The notes under the pieces were generated by a model. That model did not search any database. It was not told the DNA's origin and saw nothing but the letters and a program-made list of their open reading frames with translations. This document shows positions 40,303 to 52,867 of a stretch of 64,000 nt of DNA, one piece after another. The DNA lies in contig CANJKZ010000398.1 of the NCBI GenBank assembly GCA_947471745.1, forward strand, positions 1 through 64,000, written 5' to 3'. The stretch is from Closterium sp. Naga37s-1 (Eukaryota > Streptophyta > Zygnematophyceae > Desmidiales > Closteriaceae). Every line of letters starts with the position of its first letter. The stretch's first letter is position 1. A program made the translations under genes and the position numbers.

Positions 40303-42519
40303 TGTCAAGATAGGAATCTTGGAATGAATGACTAGAACCAAGCAGTACAAGGAAACAAATAGCAAACCCTAAACGTGGTTGTACCCTCCACTGCATAACT
40401 CACTATAACACCTAGATTAGACTAACAAACCATAACAAGTATAGTTTGACACACCCCCATAGTCTATGTGACGGAAGTCCTGTGGAAAGCAACATAGATC
40501 TCAGGGTGGATCACGAAGTCACCACACAGTCCGAGAGCTAGGATCACAGGGACAGTCAGCAAGGACAAGCAACGGTCACAAGACCAGTTCACAAGGACAA
40601 AGCAACTCTCGGGGTGGATCTCAATATCACCACACAGTCCGAGAACAAGCAAGGGGCTACAAGGCCAGTCCACATGCAAATATATAGCAGATATAGAACA
40701 TGCAAGACAAGCAAGACAAGCAAGGCAAGCATCTCTACGTAATCAAGGGGCTACAAGGCCAGTGCACAAGCAAATATAATGAGTGCAAAAGTACAACACA
40801 AAGCATCTCTACGCAAGCAAATGAGTGCCTGTATACACAAGGCCTAGCTGGGTGCAGAAACGCTGGTGGTCACAAGGCAGCAACGCCTTGGTGAAGATAT
40901 ATGCAGTGTTGGCCTCAGAGACCACACGTTGTACGAGAGCCTATCCACGCTGCTGCGAATCTCGCAGAAGGAAGTAACGAAGCTGAATATGCTTTGCCTT
41001 CCCAACCAGTCTGAGCTCCTCGCACAACCTGTTGTCAGCGAACATGACTGGGGGAGAGCGAGGCCGCTCACCAAGGTCGGTGAGGAGGAAAGACAGCCAT
41101 CGAAGCTCCTGGGCGGCCATGGCCGCAGCGTACACCTCTGCCTCACAGCTGGGACTAGAGACGTACGACGCCCGAGTCGACCTCCACGAAACAGATCCGG
41201 TCCCAAGGCTGAAGCAGTAACCCTCTGTAGACCGCAGCGACTCAGCGTCGTCGGCCCACGACGAGTCCGATAGACCTGTGAGTGTAACTGGCTGCTTCCC
41301 TCCAAGGACAAGTTTCATGTCTGATATACTCGCCACATACTTTGCCACCCTCTTAGCATCGTACCAGTGGGAAGGTCGGTGTCTCCCAGGCGCAACAAAG
41401 CGCGCCATGACGCTAAGAGGGTAAGCTAGGTCTGGGCGAGTACAGGTCATCAGGTACATGAGACAACCCACCAACTCAGGATATGGACCGCTGGACTCAA
41501 ATGGCTCGTCCGAAGGTGGAGCCGTGAGCCCATGATCCACAGCAAGAGGGGTGAGGTGTACCTTGGAGAACGGGAAGCAAAACCGCGTGAGGATCTGCCC
41601 GACCATATGCGACTGCGTCAGCGTAATGGTGCGAGCTGCCCTGTCCCTAGTGATCTGCAGGCCAAGGTAGCGCTGCAGCTCACCAAGGTCAGTGCAAGTG
41701 TGTCTCCTCTGCGGTTCCTCCTTCAAGAGGCCAGTGCGCATCTGTCGGGAGTGGCGAAGACCAGGTCGTCAACGTAGACCAGAACTAAGAACGGGGTCGA
41801 GCCACGGCAGACAAATAGCGACGGGTCGGCAGACGACGGAAAGAAGTCAAGTGCCGCAAGAGTCGTACGTAACGTATCGTGCCACTCGCGGGGAGCCTGG
41901 CGCAGGCCGTAGACAGGTCGACGCAGCTACCACTGGGTCCCAGGAGGGAAAGTGCCAGTGAAGCCAAGCAGACGAGGCAGCCAGATCTTCTCGTACGCTG
42001 TGGAGAATTCCAAGGAGTGTAACTCGTAGTCGCACTGAGCTGCGACATGCAGCAACACCCGAAGAGTGGTCATCTTCAGGGTGGGAGCGAAGGTCTGGAA
42101 GAAGTCAACCCCCTCGTGCTGACTGAAGCCTCTCACCACATAGCGCGCCTTGAACACCGGTGGTGATCCAGGCGGCCGCTTCACCTTGTAGAGCCACATG
42201 CCACTGACAACGTTTGTCCCACGTGGTAGGACTGCATCAACGTAGGTGCCTGTGGACATATAAGATGCCATCTCTGCCTCCTCAGCTGCTATCCAGTACG
42301 AAGCCCAGGGTCCCGAGACCACCTTGGCGTGAGTGCGAGGGATCGGGATGTCAAAGGCGTCTGGATCCTCCTCAGGGGCAAGCAGCATGGCGCAGAGATG
42401 AGGAACAGCGGCCGCCATGAAACCAAGCTCGAACTGCCTGTCCTCCAGGACCTCCAGGGGAAAAACAGGAACACCCGCAGTGGACGGAGAACGAGCAGTG
42501 CCACTCACAAGGTGAGAGG
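40303..42519 (-). mobile_element. B2: family B copia element, 3' part
   Basis: The 3' LTR at 40303-40451 (TGTCAAGATAGG to AGTTTGACA) is followed inward by ACACCCCCATAG, the complement of the family B polypurine tract. RT and RNase H follow up to 42519. Here the C4 element is inserted. B2 continues for 51 bp at 49394-49444 and is then cut by B3. The join of 42519 to 49399 matches the uninterrupted B3 sequence around 51540. Confidence 0.85.
40941..42508 (-). pseudogene. B2 reverse transcriptase-RNase H, broken
   Basis: 42508-41927 holds the linker end and RT N-terminus (VVSGMWLYKVKRPPGSPP, FSQHEGVDFFQTFAPT). About 20 codons around LDFSTAFLQGSLHEQ are shortened to EFSTAYEKIW, which removes the catalytic part of motif A. 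A TAG replaces Gln in GTQWQ (about 41930). 41741-40941 carries the RT connection and RNase H (TRPDLAYPLSVMARFVAPG, SEGYCFSLGTGSVSWRS-like, SCEAEVYAAAMAAQELRW). A deletion at FADNRLCEE removes part of the RNase H active region. Non-functional. Confidence 0.85.
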
Positions 42520-43293
42520 TGCGGAGATAACTATTGCAACGGGAGCTAGACTACGGGCTAGGCACGGATGCTCGTGTGATCTCTGCGTTCGTTCCTTCCG
42601 TCGTTTCCAAGTGCTAACACTACTTGCTAGTTTACGGGGAAAATTGGCAAGAGTTTCACTAGGAAAACATGACAACAAAAGTTCAGAATGATTGCATCAA
42701 CATTGGCAACACAGGCTACATCAGACCTAGCAAGGCTGCTGGTCGACTGCCAGCGCAGCACGGTCGACCGCGTGCCAGCACGACTTGGTCGACCGCGCTC
42801 CAGCAGAGCAGAGTCGCGGCTTGCCAATGTTGCAAGTCCACGGTGTGCCAACGCTGCAGTAATTCGGCTGCACAGCGTTGCACCCGCCTGACAATGGTGC
42901 ACCAGCTTCGCAGGTGCGTGCAGCTGGTTGGCGCCCAACTCCCCGTCACATGTCCAGCGCAGACACTCCACCCGTGACGGCGCCCACCAGCCACGTCGAC
43001 CTCGGGATACCACCCCCGAGGTCGTCCTCGCAGAAAACACCCTCGCGACTTTCGTGCACATCGCCCGGGTATCCTGGTTGACAGGGTATTTCGCGGTCCC
43101 CGCGGTCCTCCTGCGGTTTCGCGGCCCCCGTGGTCCGCCCACGGTTTCGTGGCCCCCGTGGTCCGCCCACGATTTCGTGCCCCCCGTGGTCCGCCCACGA
43201 TTTCGTGGCCCCCGTGGTCCGCACGCAGTTTCGCGGCCCCCGCGGTCGGCTCCGCCCAAGCGAGGACGGGGCCAAACACTACTCCCGTTAACA
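42520..43293 (-). repeat. C4 3' LTR with 28-bp minisatellite
   Basis: Starts TGCGGAGATAACTATTGC on the plus strand and ends CCCGTTAACA. About five copies of a 28-bp unit (CCCCCGTGGTCCGCCCACGA core) lie at 43095-43245, where C2 has its 20-bp array. Confidence 0.9.
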
Positions 43294-43425
43294 CTCCCCT
43301 GCCGCGTTCACGCTTGGGCCCCCCCCCGGCCCACACGGCAGTACTGCTCGGAGAATAGCCCGTCGGCGTGCACACAAAGCACAGCACGCCGGTCACCGCA
43401 CCAGCCATGCAAAAGGGCATGGCAC

Positions 43426-46122
43426 CTACTGCTGCACGTCGTTGTCACCGTCGCCCACATCGGCCAGGCGCACTTGGCCGATTGCGACGGAGCACCGGTT
43501 GAAGGCCGGGTAGTGCAGCGCCTTCGTCAGGTAGTCGGCCGGCTGCTCAGCGGTCGGGATGTACTTCAGCGAAAACTTCCCGCGTTTCACCATGTGCTGC
43601 AGCCAGGCCTGTCGCCGCTCCATGTGCTTGAGGTTGCCAGTCAACCCCATGCCCTCGGCGACCATGATGGCCGACTTGTTGTCCACCCTGAGGACAGTCG
43701 GCTTTCCGGCGTCCAGCCGCTGGAACTCCGCGAGGAGGAAGCGAAGGCGACGTCCCTCCTTTCCGGCTTCGACGGCCGCCACGTACTCCGACTCGGTCAA
43801 CGACAGCGTCGCGCACTTGATGCGCTGGCTCGACCAGGAGACCGCGGCCCCTCCGTAGAAGAACACGTAGCCGCCCGTGCTCATCTGGTTCTGCTTGTCG
43901 CCGGCGTCGTCGGTGTCCACGTAGCCGACCAACTCCAGTGACTCCGGACCACCGCCGAACTCCAGGGCGGTGTCTCGCGTGTTGGCGAGGTAGGCGAGGC
44001 AGCGGTCGACCTCGCGCCAGTGCTGGTCGCTCCTCACCGTGAGGCCGCTCCCCAGCTTGCTGCACGCGAATGCGATGTCCGGCCTCATCGTCGTCGCCGC
44101 GAACTGCAGCGAGCCGACCTTCTGCCTGTACTCCTCCTCCTCGCGCTCCTGCGCCTCCTCGTCGTCGAATGTCTGCTCCGCGTAGGCGGCGACGGAAACT
44201 GGCGTCTTCGGAGTGCGCCCGGTCTGCTCCTCGTCGATGAAGCGCCTGCGCAGCTTGTCGGCGTAGCCCTGCTGGTGCAGCCACAGTTTTCGCGCCGGCC
44301 TGTCGCGCACGACCTCCAGGCCGAGATACTTCTGCACCGGCGAAATCTCGCGCAGCTCGAAGGCGGCCTCCAGCAGCTCCTTCAGCTTCTTCAGCATCGC
44401 GGTGCTCCTGCTCGCGGCGAGAAGGTCGTCGACGTAGACCAGCACCCAGCAGGTCACTTTGTCGTCGCCGGCCTTGAAGTACATAGCCTCGTCGACTTGG
44501 CTCTTCTTCCACCCGGCGCCAACCAACACGTCGTTGAGAGCCGTGTACCACAGCAGCGGCGACTGTTTTAGCCCATAGAAGCTCTTCAGCAGCTTGCACA
44601 CCCGGCCGGTCCCGTCGTTGAAGTAGTCCGGCTGGTACATGTACAGCACGCGGTCAAGCTTGCTCTGCAAAAAGGCGTTCTTCATGTCCAGCTGCATCAG
44701 GTTGAAGTCGAGGACGGCGACGATGCTGAGGAAAATCCTCAACGTGACCTAGCTGCTCACCGGCGCGTACGTCTCGTCGTAGTCAGCTCCATACACCTGC
44801 ATGAAGCCTTTCACGACCAGCCTCGCCTTTTCGCGCTCGACAGTGTCGTCGATGCGGTACTTCGTTGTCAGCATCCACCGGTTCTTCATTATGTTCACCC
44901 CCGGGGCGTTCGACCAGCTCCCAAGTGCCCATGTTGATGAGGCTACGAATCTCCTCCTCCATGGCGGCCTTCACCGCCGGGCCCTTCCAGCTCGCCAACG
45001 CCTCCTTCACCGTCATGGTCGAAACGTCCAACGGTGCTCGGGATCGGCGTGCATGTCGGGGTCGAGCTCCGAAAACTCCTCATCGTCCTCGGCGTCATCG
45101 TACGCCAGGTCGTCGTCGTCCACATCGTACACCGTGGTGAAAGCAGCGGGGACGAAGAAGTCGGGTGGCCTCCGAATTCGGCCCGACTTCCGAGGTCCGG
45201 GCTGCACCTCCACCACGTCACTCGATATGCCTTCATCGAACTGCTCCCCTGTCGTCCGCTCCTCTGAAGCGAGCTCCGCGTTCGAGGGCTCCCCTGTCGA
45301 CGGCTTCTCTGAAACGCGCTTCCCATTCGAAAGCTCCCCTGCCAACTCCTCCGCGGTCGGCTTAGCTGCTGCCTGTTCCCCTGTCAGCTGCCTCCTAGCC
45401 GCGGGATCCTCCGCGGTCTCCTCCGCGGTCTCCTCCGCGGTCTCGTCCGCGGTCTCCTTTGCGGTGTCCTTCGCGGTTTCCTTTGCGGTGTCCTTCGCGG
45501 TTTCCTTCGCGGTGTCCAAAGTTGGCTGCACCTCCGCGGCCCGCTTCTTCGCGACTGGCTGAGCATCACGTCGGCCACCGGCGATGCTCTTGGTCGGCGC
45601 CACAGGCGACGCCCCTCGGCTCCCCTCATTGCCGGAGGCCGACAGCGGAGTCAGGCCACGCAGTTTGACGGGAAGGGGACGGGAAGACGGGGCAGTAGAT
45701 GGCGAGGCAGGGGCGACCGCGTCATCCTCATTAGCCTGCTCACCGACCTCGGCGAGCAGAGGAAGCGTCGCCGTCGAGGTGTCCGTCGGCGGGGTGGCCC
45801 GCGTTCGCCCCGACGCGGGCCCGAGTTCCGACTTCCACACCTCCAGCGACAGAGTTTCGTAGAACACCACGTCCGACGTGGTGACCACCCGGTTGTTGGC
45901 GATTTCGAGGAGCTCCCAGCCTTTGCTCTCCTCCGACACGCCGAGGTGAAGGCCCCACCGGGCCTTCGGCTTCAGCTTCCCACCGCGCTGCTGCTCAGGG
46001 ACGAGGAATTGCGCCATGCAGCCCCACACCCGCGCCATCGACAAGTCGGGCTTCTGCCCGGTGAGGAGCTGGTACGGCGTCGTCCCCGCGGGCAGCGACG
46101 ACCGCTCCAGGCAGTTGCGAAC
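43426..46122 (-). pseudogene. C4 integrase tail, linker, RT and RNase H
   Basis: 46044-45013 reads the integrase C-terminus (GGKLKPKARWGLHLGV) and an acidic linker with TAKETAKDTAKE repeats (about 45400-45525) not found in C2. The frame shifts at the end of this piece near 45020 and again at 44910 (ERPPGVN becomes ERPGGEHN). A TAG replaces Tyr in SSYVTL at about 44752. From 44742 to 43426 the frame is open: LMQLDMKNAFLQS, CWVLVYVDDLLAAS (both RT aspartate motifs intact), then a complete RNase H (LVGYVDTDDAGD, LTESEYVAAVEAG, LRVDNKSAIMVAEG) ending DGDNDVQQ. Confidence 0.88.
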
Positions 46123-48511
46123 CTAGACGGCCTGCCGCAGAGCGAGATGCCACCAGTGGTGCTGTACGCCCATGTGCAGCAGCATCGTCCGCACCGACTC
46201 TACCATGGTCCGCATCTCCCGCTCCGCCATGCCATTCTGTTGCGGGGTGTAAGGGCAGGTCAAGTCGTGAATGATTCCCTTGCTGTCCACGAAGGCGGTG
46301 AATTCCTTTCCGAGGAACTCCCCTCCGCGGTTAGAACGCAGTTGCAGCACCGAATGCTTCGCCTGCCGCTCCACCAACACCAGCCACTTCTGGAACTCCA
46401 GCAGCACGTCCGACTTCTTGGCGACCGGCCTCACCCACACATAGCGGGTCTTGCGGTCCTTCAGCAGCAAGAATTACAGGCTGCCGTCCTTGGCAGCCAC
46501 GCGAAATGGCCCGCACAAATCGATGTGCACGACGGCCAGGACGACGTCGGCTTCGGAGCCGTGGTCGGGGAAGGTGTGCCGCGCTAGCTTCCCGCCGACG
46601 CACGAAACACACGGTGAGTCGGCGCCAGACGCCGACTGGAGGTCCAGCCCGGTGGCGACCCCGTGCTTCGCCGAGCTCCGTATGGTGTCCATGCCAACAT
46701 GCGCAAGCCTCGCGTGCAGCCTGTTCGGGGTTGCCTTCGTCGCCGAGACTATCGCCCGCAGAGCCACCTCCTCTTTGCGGGCGTCGCCGATTTGACCGCG
46801 CATGGGCGCAGGTCAGTGCAGAGGACCCGGCCAGTGTATGTCGCGCGACCGAGCACGTCCCCCGCCGCGGAGATGAGCAACATCCGCGCACGTGCTTCAC
46901 GTCGCCGCTCGGCCCCAAGTCGACGAAGGCCTCCTTCGTCCCCATCAGGTGGTGCGAGCAGCCGCTGTCGAGCAGGACCACCACGGGGTTCGCTTGCACA
47001 GCTGCCGCCACCGCCTGGAAATCCTCGCCAGCTTCTGGCGCCAGCGAGACGGTCGGCTCTACGATACCGACCAGCGAGCACGACGCCTCCTTGTCGCCTC
47101 GCCCTTTGCCACCCGCGGAAGAGTCGGCGTCCTTCGCCGAGGTCGACTTCGTCGACTCCTTCTCCTTTCGCGGCTGGTTTCCTCGACGCGGACGACAGCT
47201 GCCAGACCTCCCGCGGCCTCCCTTGGTTTCGTCGTCGTCCAAGTCACTGCGGTCGGGACACTCGAAGGAGAGGTGATCGGGACCGCCGCACAGCCAGCAT
47301 TCCCGACGTCGACCTCCTCCTCCACGACCGCCTTCCTTGGCTGACTTGTTCGTGTCTGCGGCCTTCACCGGCTTCCCGCCACAGCGGTGACTGCCACCAG
47401 ACTGCCCGCGCTGTCCCGGTCGACCACCTTGCTTCGCCGGGGCGACGTAGTTCACTTGCGCGAGGAGCTCCTGGGACCGCTCAGCCTCTTGCATCGCCTC
47501 GTCCTGCAGGATGTACGAGGTCAATGTGTCCACGTTGAGCGTCGCCCGCGTGCTCGGCGCCATCGACAGCCGCTTCAGCAGGTTATAGCTGCTCGGGAGT
47601 CCCTGCATAACGTGTGTGACGTACGACGACGTTGAGTATTCCGCGCCAGCCATCCGAATGGTGGCGAGAATTCGCCGAGCTCGGTTGCAGTAGTCAGTCG
47701 CGGTCTCCTCGTCGCCCATACGCAGGTGCGTCAACTGCCCCTCAAGCTGGGCGATGAACAAGTCGTCGGTGACCTGGTAAGTTGACTCGATGAAATGCCA
47801 CGTCCGGTGGCCGGCGTCGAGGTACTCCCTGCACGACTTCAGGGCGATCTGTACGCCCGGCGAGCAGCACCGCGAAATGACCGTAAAGGTCAGCAACTGC
47901 ACGGCGCGAAACTCTGCTCGCAGGTTGGGGTGGTGCTCCTCTGGCGTCGCCACGGTCCCGCGAGCGAAGCCCATCAGCGCGGCCATCTCCAGCTGGGGCT
48001 CGATGGCTTCCTTCCACGTGAGGATGTCGGGACGACCGACCAGCAGAGGGGTGACCGAGATCCTGTCCGGCGTAAACTTGAAGTAGCCGTAGCTCGGCGC
48101 AATTCCTCCCGCGGTCACGTGTGTCGCCGACATCGGCGCCAATTCACTTCGTCTGCCTCCGACGTAGCCCCGCGAGGCCCCTGCAGCCGCGAACGACTGC
48201 ATCCCTCGCGCCTGAACGCCGCCGACTTCATCGGCGTGAATCACACCACGCTGCCTCGACGTGCCTCCCGCACTGCTGCCGACTTGGCCACCTCCGGCGT
48301 TGACGCCCACGTCGACGCCGCCCTCGGTGTTCACCGGTCGAGGAGAAGCAGGCTGAGAAGGAGGGTGCTCCGTCGCCCACACGGCGCGGATGCCAGCCTC
48401 GACGACCGCCCACGGGAGGTCGCCAAACTCCTGCGCCTCATGGCGTCTCCTCGCGCCTGCCAGCCGTGCCTCCATGGTCTCTGCAACACCAGCGTCACCC
48501 ACGCCAACCAT
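46123..48511 (-). pseudogene. C4 gag, protease and integrase
   Basis: Open from the MVGVGDAGVAETMEARL start (48511) through capsid (THVMQGLPSSYNLLKRLS), zinc knuckle CWLCGGPDHLSFEC and protease VLLDSGCSHHLMG. At about 46885, after GDVKHVRG, some 58 codons present in C2 are missing and the frame shifts. The line resumes in 46803-46474 with MDTIRSSAKHGVATGL and CVSCVGGKLARH (part of the integrase zinc domain), a TAA replaces Tyr at about 46476, and 46470-46123 has the integrase core (QLRSNRGGEFLGKEF, where the usual Asp is Asn; PQQNGMAERE). A TAG replaces Trp of AVWVRN at about 46125. Confidence 0.88.
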
Positions 48512-48616
48512 GGTGGTGACTCGCACAGCTGCCGGTCTACGAACACAATAGGTAAGTGACTACTACATCGACCTGACTGAAAGGTAAGTCGTGTGCCGTC
48601 CACGCTCACCGCACCA

Positions 48617-49393
48617 TGCGGAGATAACTATTGCAACGGGAGCTAGACTACGGGCTAGGCACGGATGCTCGTGTGATCTCTGCGTTCGTTCCTTCCTTAG
48701 TCGTTTCCAAGTGCTAACACTACTTGCTAGTTTACTGGGAAAATTGGCAAGAGTTTCACTAGGAAAACATGACAACAAAAGTTCAGAATGATTGCATCAA
48801 CATTGGCAACACAGGCTACATCAGACCTAGCAAGGCTGCTGGTCGACTGCCAGCGCAGCACGGTCGACCGCGTGCCAGCACGACTTGGTCGACCGCGCTC
48901 CAGCAGAGCAGAGTCGCAGCTTGCCAATGTTGCAAGTCCGCGGTGTGCCGACGCTGCAGTAATTCGGCTGCACAGCGTTGCACCCGCCTGACAATGGTGC
49001 ACCAGCTTCGCAGGTGCGTGCAGCTGGTTGGCGCCCAACTCCCCGTCACATGTCCAGCGCAGACACTCCACCCGTGACGGCGCCCACCAGCCACGTCGAC
49101 CTCGGGATACCACCCCCGAGGTCGTCCTCGCAGAAAACACCCTCACGACTTTCGTGCACATCGCTCGGGTATCCTGATTGACAGGGTATTTCGCGGCCCC
49201 CGCGGTCCTCCCGCGGTTTCGCGGCCCCCGTGGTCCGCCCACGGTTTCGTGGCCCCCGTGGTCCGCCCACGATTTCGTGGCCCCCGTGGTCCGCCCACGA
49301 TTTCGTGGCCCCCGTGGTCCGCCCGCAGTTTCGCGGCCCCCGCGGTCGGCTCCGCCCAAGCGAGGACGGGGCCAAACACTACTCCCGTTGACA
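48617..49393 (-). repeat. C4 5' LTR with 28-bp minisatellite
   Basis: Same plan as the 3' LTR. The array is at 49190-49345. Ends CTCCCGTTGACA. Confidence 0.9.
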
Positions 49394-49800
49394 AGAGGCA
49401 TAGTCAAGGCGGTGGGAAGAGGCAAAGCCAGCGATAGTGGTAACTGTCACAATATAAAATTGACTAAAACAAAAAAGTACACACAAGATATATGCAAAAC
49501 CTAACCCTAGTGCAAGTACAAAATAACACAAGGGAAAACACCTAGACTAGAACTACACAAACTATAGAATTATAGTTTGACACACCCCCATAGTCTAGGT
49601 GACGGTAGTCCTATAGAAACAACAAGAGCAAGCAACGATCACAAGACCGGTCCACAAGAACAAGACAAATCTCAGGGTGGAGCTCAAAGTCACCACACAC
49701 TCCGAGAGCAAGCAAGGGGCCACAAGGCCAGTCCACATGCAGGTATATAGCAAATATATATAGAGATGCAAGAGTACAAGACATGCAGGACAAGGCATCT

Positions 49801-51530
49801 CTACGTAAGCAAGTGAGGACGGGCAGGCACAAGGCCAAGCTGGGTGCAGAAACGCTGGTGGTCACAAGGCGGCAACGCCTTGGTGAAGATATCTGCAGTG
49901 TTGGCCTCAGAGACCACACGTACCACGCGGGCCTGGCCACGCTGCTGCAACTCACGCAGAAGGAAGTAACGAATCTGGATGTGCTTCGCCTTCCCAACCA
50001 GTCGGGGCTCCTCACACAACAGGACAGCATACCTGTTGTCGGCGAACAAGACTGGGGGAGAGCGAGGCCGCTCACCAAGGTCAGTGAGAAGGAAAGACAG
50101 CCAGCGAAGCTCCTGAGCGGCCATGGCCGCAGCGTACACCTCTGCCTCACAGCTGGAACCGGCGACAGACGACGCCCGAGTCGACCGCCACGAAACAGCA
50201 CCTACCCCGAGGGTAAAGGAGTACCCCTGTGTAGACCGACGCGTCTCCGCGTCGTCGGCCCACGACGAGTCCGAGTAACCTGTGAGTGTAACTGGCTGCT
50301 TCCCTCCAAGGACAAGTCCCATGCCTGATGTACTCGCCACATACTTCGCCACCCTCTTAGCCGCGTACCAGTGGGAAGGTCGGTGTCTCCCAGGCGCAAC
50401 AAAGCGCGCAAGGACGCTAAGAGGGTAAGCTAGGTCTGGGCGATTGCAGGTCATCAGGTACATGAGATAACCCACCAGCTCAGGATATGGACCGCTGGAC
50501 TCAAATGGCTCGTCCGAAGGTGGAGCCGTGAGCCCATGATCCACACCAAGAGGGGTGAGCTGTACCTTGGAGAACGGGAAGCGAAACCGCGTGAGGATCT
50601 GCTCGACCATATGCGACTGAGTCAGCGTAATGGTGCGAGCTGCCCTGTCCCTGGTGATCTGCAGGCCAAGGTAGTGCTGCAGCTCACCAAGGTCAGTGCA
50701 AGTGTGACTCCTCTGCAGTTCCTCCTTCACGGAGGCCAGCGCGCGTCGGTCGGGAGTGGCGAACACCAGGTCGTCGACGTAGACCAGGACAAAGAACGGG
50801 GTCGAGCCACGACGAACGAACAGTGACGGGTCAGCAGACGACGGAAAGAAGTCAAGAGCTGCAAGGGTCGAGCGAAGTGTGTCGTGCCACTCACGTGGGG
50901 CCTGACGCAGGCCGTAGACTGGTCGACGCAGCTGCCACTGTGTCCCATGTGGGAAAGAGCCAGTGAAGCCAGGCGGGCGACGCAGCCAGATCTGCTCATG
51001 CAGGCTCCCCTGAAGGAACGCGGTGGAAAAGTCCAAGGAGTGCAACTCGTAGTCGCGCTGGGCTGCAATATGCAGTAACACCCGAAGAGTACTCATCTTC
51101 GGGGTGGGAGCGAAGGTCTGGAAGAAGTCCACCCCCTCTCGCTGACTGAAGCCTCTCGCCACATAGCGCGCCTTGAACACAGGTGGTGATCCAGGCGGCC
51201 GCTTCACCTTGTAGAGCCATCGGCCACTGACGACGTTCGTCCCAGGTGGTGGGACTGCGTCGACGTAAGTGCCTGTGGACCTATAAGATGCCATCTCTGC
51301 CTCCTCAGCTGCTATCTAGTACGAAGCCCAGGGTCCCGAGACCGCCTCGGCGTGAGTGCGAGGGATCGGGATGTCAAGGGCGTCTGGATCCCCCTCAGGG
51401 GCAAGCAGCATGGCGCAGAGATGAGGAACAGTGGCCGCAAGGAAACCAAGCTCGAACTGCCTGTCCTCTAGGACCTCCAGGGGAAAGACAGGAGCACCCA
51501 GAGGACGGAGAACGAGCAGGGCCACTCACC
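49801..51530 (-). pseudogene. B3 reverse transcriptase-RNase H
   Basis: A 497-codon frame (51294-49801) with all RT and RNase H motifs: FKARYVARGFSQREGVDFF, LDFSTAFLQGSLHEQIW (motif A Asp), YGLRQAPREWHDTLR, FVLVYVDDLVFA, then RNase H YSDSSWADDAETRRS, SSCEAEVYAAAMAAQELRW and LFADNRYAVLLCEE, ending ARPHLLT. An in-frame TAG at about 51315 replaces the Trp of SYWIAAEE in B2. Upstream of it (51525-51316) the frame reads ATVPHLCAMLLAPEGDPDA. This is the least damaged RT of family B on the minus strand and could still fold if translated from an internal start (inference). Confidence 0.9.
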
Positions 51531-52405
51531 AAGTGAGCGGCGTAGTCAAGGCGGTGGGAAGAGGCAAAGCCAGAGACAGTGGTAACAAGTGCTGAGACAG
51601 ACGACAGAGGTGCAGTCGGGTGAGTGACCAACGCGGACAAAACACGGGAGACGACAGGACGTGAGGCACGGAGGTAGTCGGACAACGGGTCGTGAAGCAC
51701 AGTGAGGGACGACTCAGGGGGCTGTGGAAGGACAGGAGGAGGTGGAACACGAGAGCGGAGAACAAGGTGAAACGGACCGTCTGCACGGTAACGGGACCGA
51801 CGGGTCTGTGGAGACACAGCACGACTGAGGGGAGGACGACGAGTCCACTGGGACGAGGAAAGGGACTCAACAGGGGGAACAGGAGGGGACGGTAGGGGAC
51901 CACGAACAAAGCGTGCAGGTGCTGGGTCGGGGAGGTCGCGTAGTCGCAGTCGCTGCTGCTCCGCCTCCTCTGGCGTCTGCTGCGACGGTACCGGCCCCTG
52001 CTGCTGCTCCTGTGGCTCTGCCTCTGCCCTCTCCTGCTGCGGCTGCAGCTGCAACCGCTGCTGCGACCGGGACTCCTGCACTACCCTCTCCTGCTGCGGC
52101 CGTGACTCCTCCTCTACTCTCTCCTGCTGGGTCTGTAACTGCACCTGCTGCTGCGGGTGGGACTCCTGCTCTACCCTCTCCTGGTGCGGCCGTGACTGCT
52201 CCTCTACTCTCTCCTGCTGTGTCTGTAACTGCACCTGCTGCTGCGGGCGGGACTCCTGCTCTACCCTCTCCTGGTCCGGCCGTGAATCCTCCTCTACCCT
52301 CTCCTGCTGCGGCTGCAGCTGCACCCGCTGCTGCGACCGGGACTCCTGCGCAACCCTCTCGTGCTGCTGCTGTGACTCCTCCTCTACTCTCTCCTGCTGC
52401 TGCTG

Positions 52406-52457
<52 letters not shown>

Positions 52458-52867
52458 GCCCTCTCAAACCGCTCACGCTCCTCCCTCTCCAACTGAAGGA
52501 GACGCTGCTCACGGGTCAGGAAACGTACAGTGCGCGGTGTAGGCGCCAGAGTGCCAGTGCCTCCATCTCCAGCACCCCTTGAACCAGCACCTCCACCACC
52601 GACACCCCCGGGGCCTCCAGTACCTCCCGCAGGAACACCCCCAGGCTCCGCAGCAACCGGCCGCAGAGAAGAACGAGGAGGAAACTGCGGGACGGACGGG
52701 AAGCCAGGGGGTGAGGCAGGGCGAGGCCGCCGACTCGAGGCTGCCGTGTCCTCCACAGGAGTGACCTCCACGCCCACAACCCTTGCACCCCCAGAGCCGA
52801 CACCACCAGCTTCTGCAGCCCCAGTACCCTCACCCTCCGCAACTGCACCTCCCGCACAGCCAGACAC
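51395..52867 (-). pseudogene. B3 integrase-RT linker with Gln/Glu repeats
   Basis: A 490-codon frame of low complexity. A run of 16 or so glutamines (CTG tract at 52400-52460) is followed by six to seven copies of a unit like QQERVEEESRPQ with variations, then Pro/Arg-rich sequence (PFHLVLRSRVPPPPVLPQ). The overlapping frame 52516-53949 carries the real integrase end, so a frame change lies near 52870, next to a GGGGGGGGGG run at 52939-52948. The segment has no catalytic domain. Confidence 0.8.

Larger units (their letters stand above)
42520..49393 (-). mobile_element. C4: family C copia element inserted in B2
   Basis: LTRs are 42520-43293 (774 bp) and 48617-49393 (777 bp). The perfect target duplication AGAGG lies at 42515-42519 and 49394-49398. 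The polypurine tract CTCCCCTGCCGC is at 43294-43305 and the primer site at 48599-48616. The two LTRs differ at roughly a dozen sites plus a 3-nt gap, so C4 is younger than C2. The body has all domains but several stops and a deletion. Confidence 0.92.

Noticed and set aside
39889-40365. Minus-strand 158-codon frame as a host gene
   Set aside because: No motif; it runs across the B2 LTR boundary, so it cannot be one old gene.
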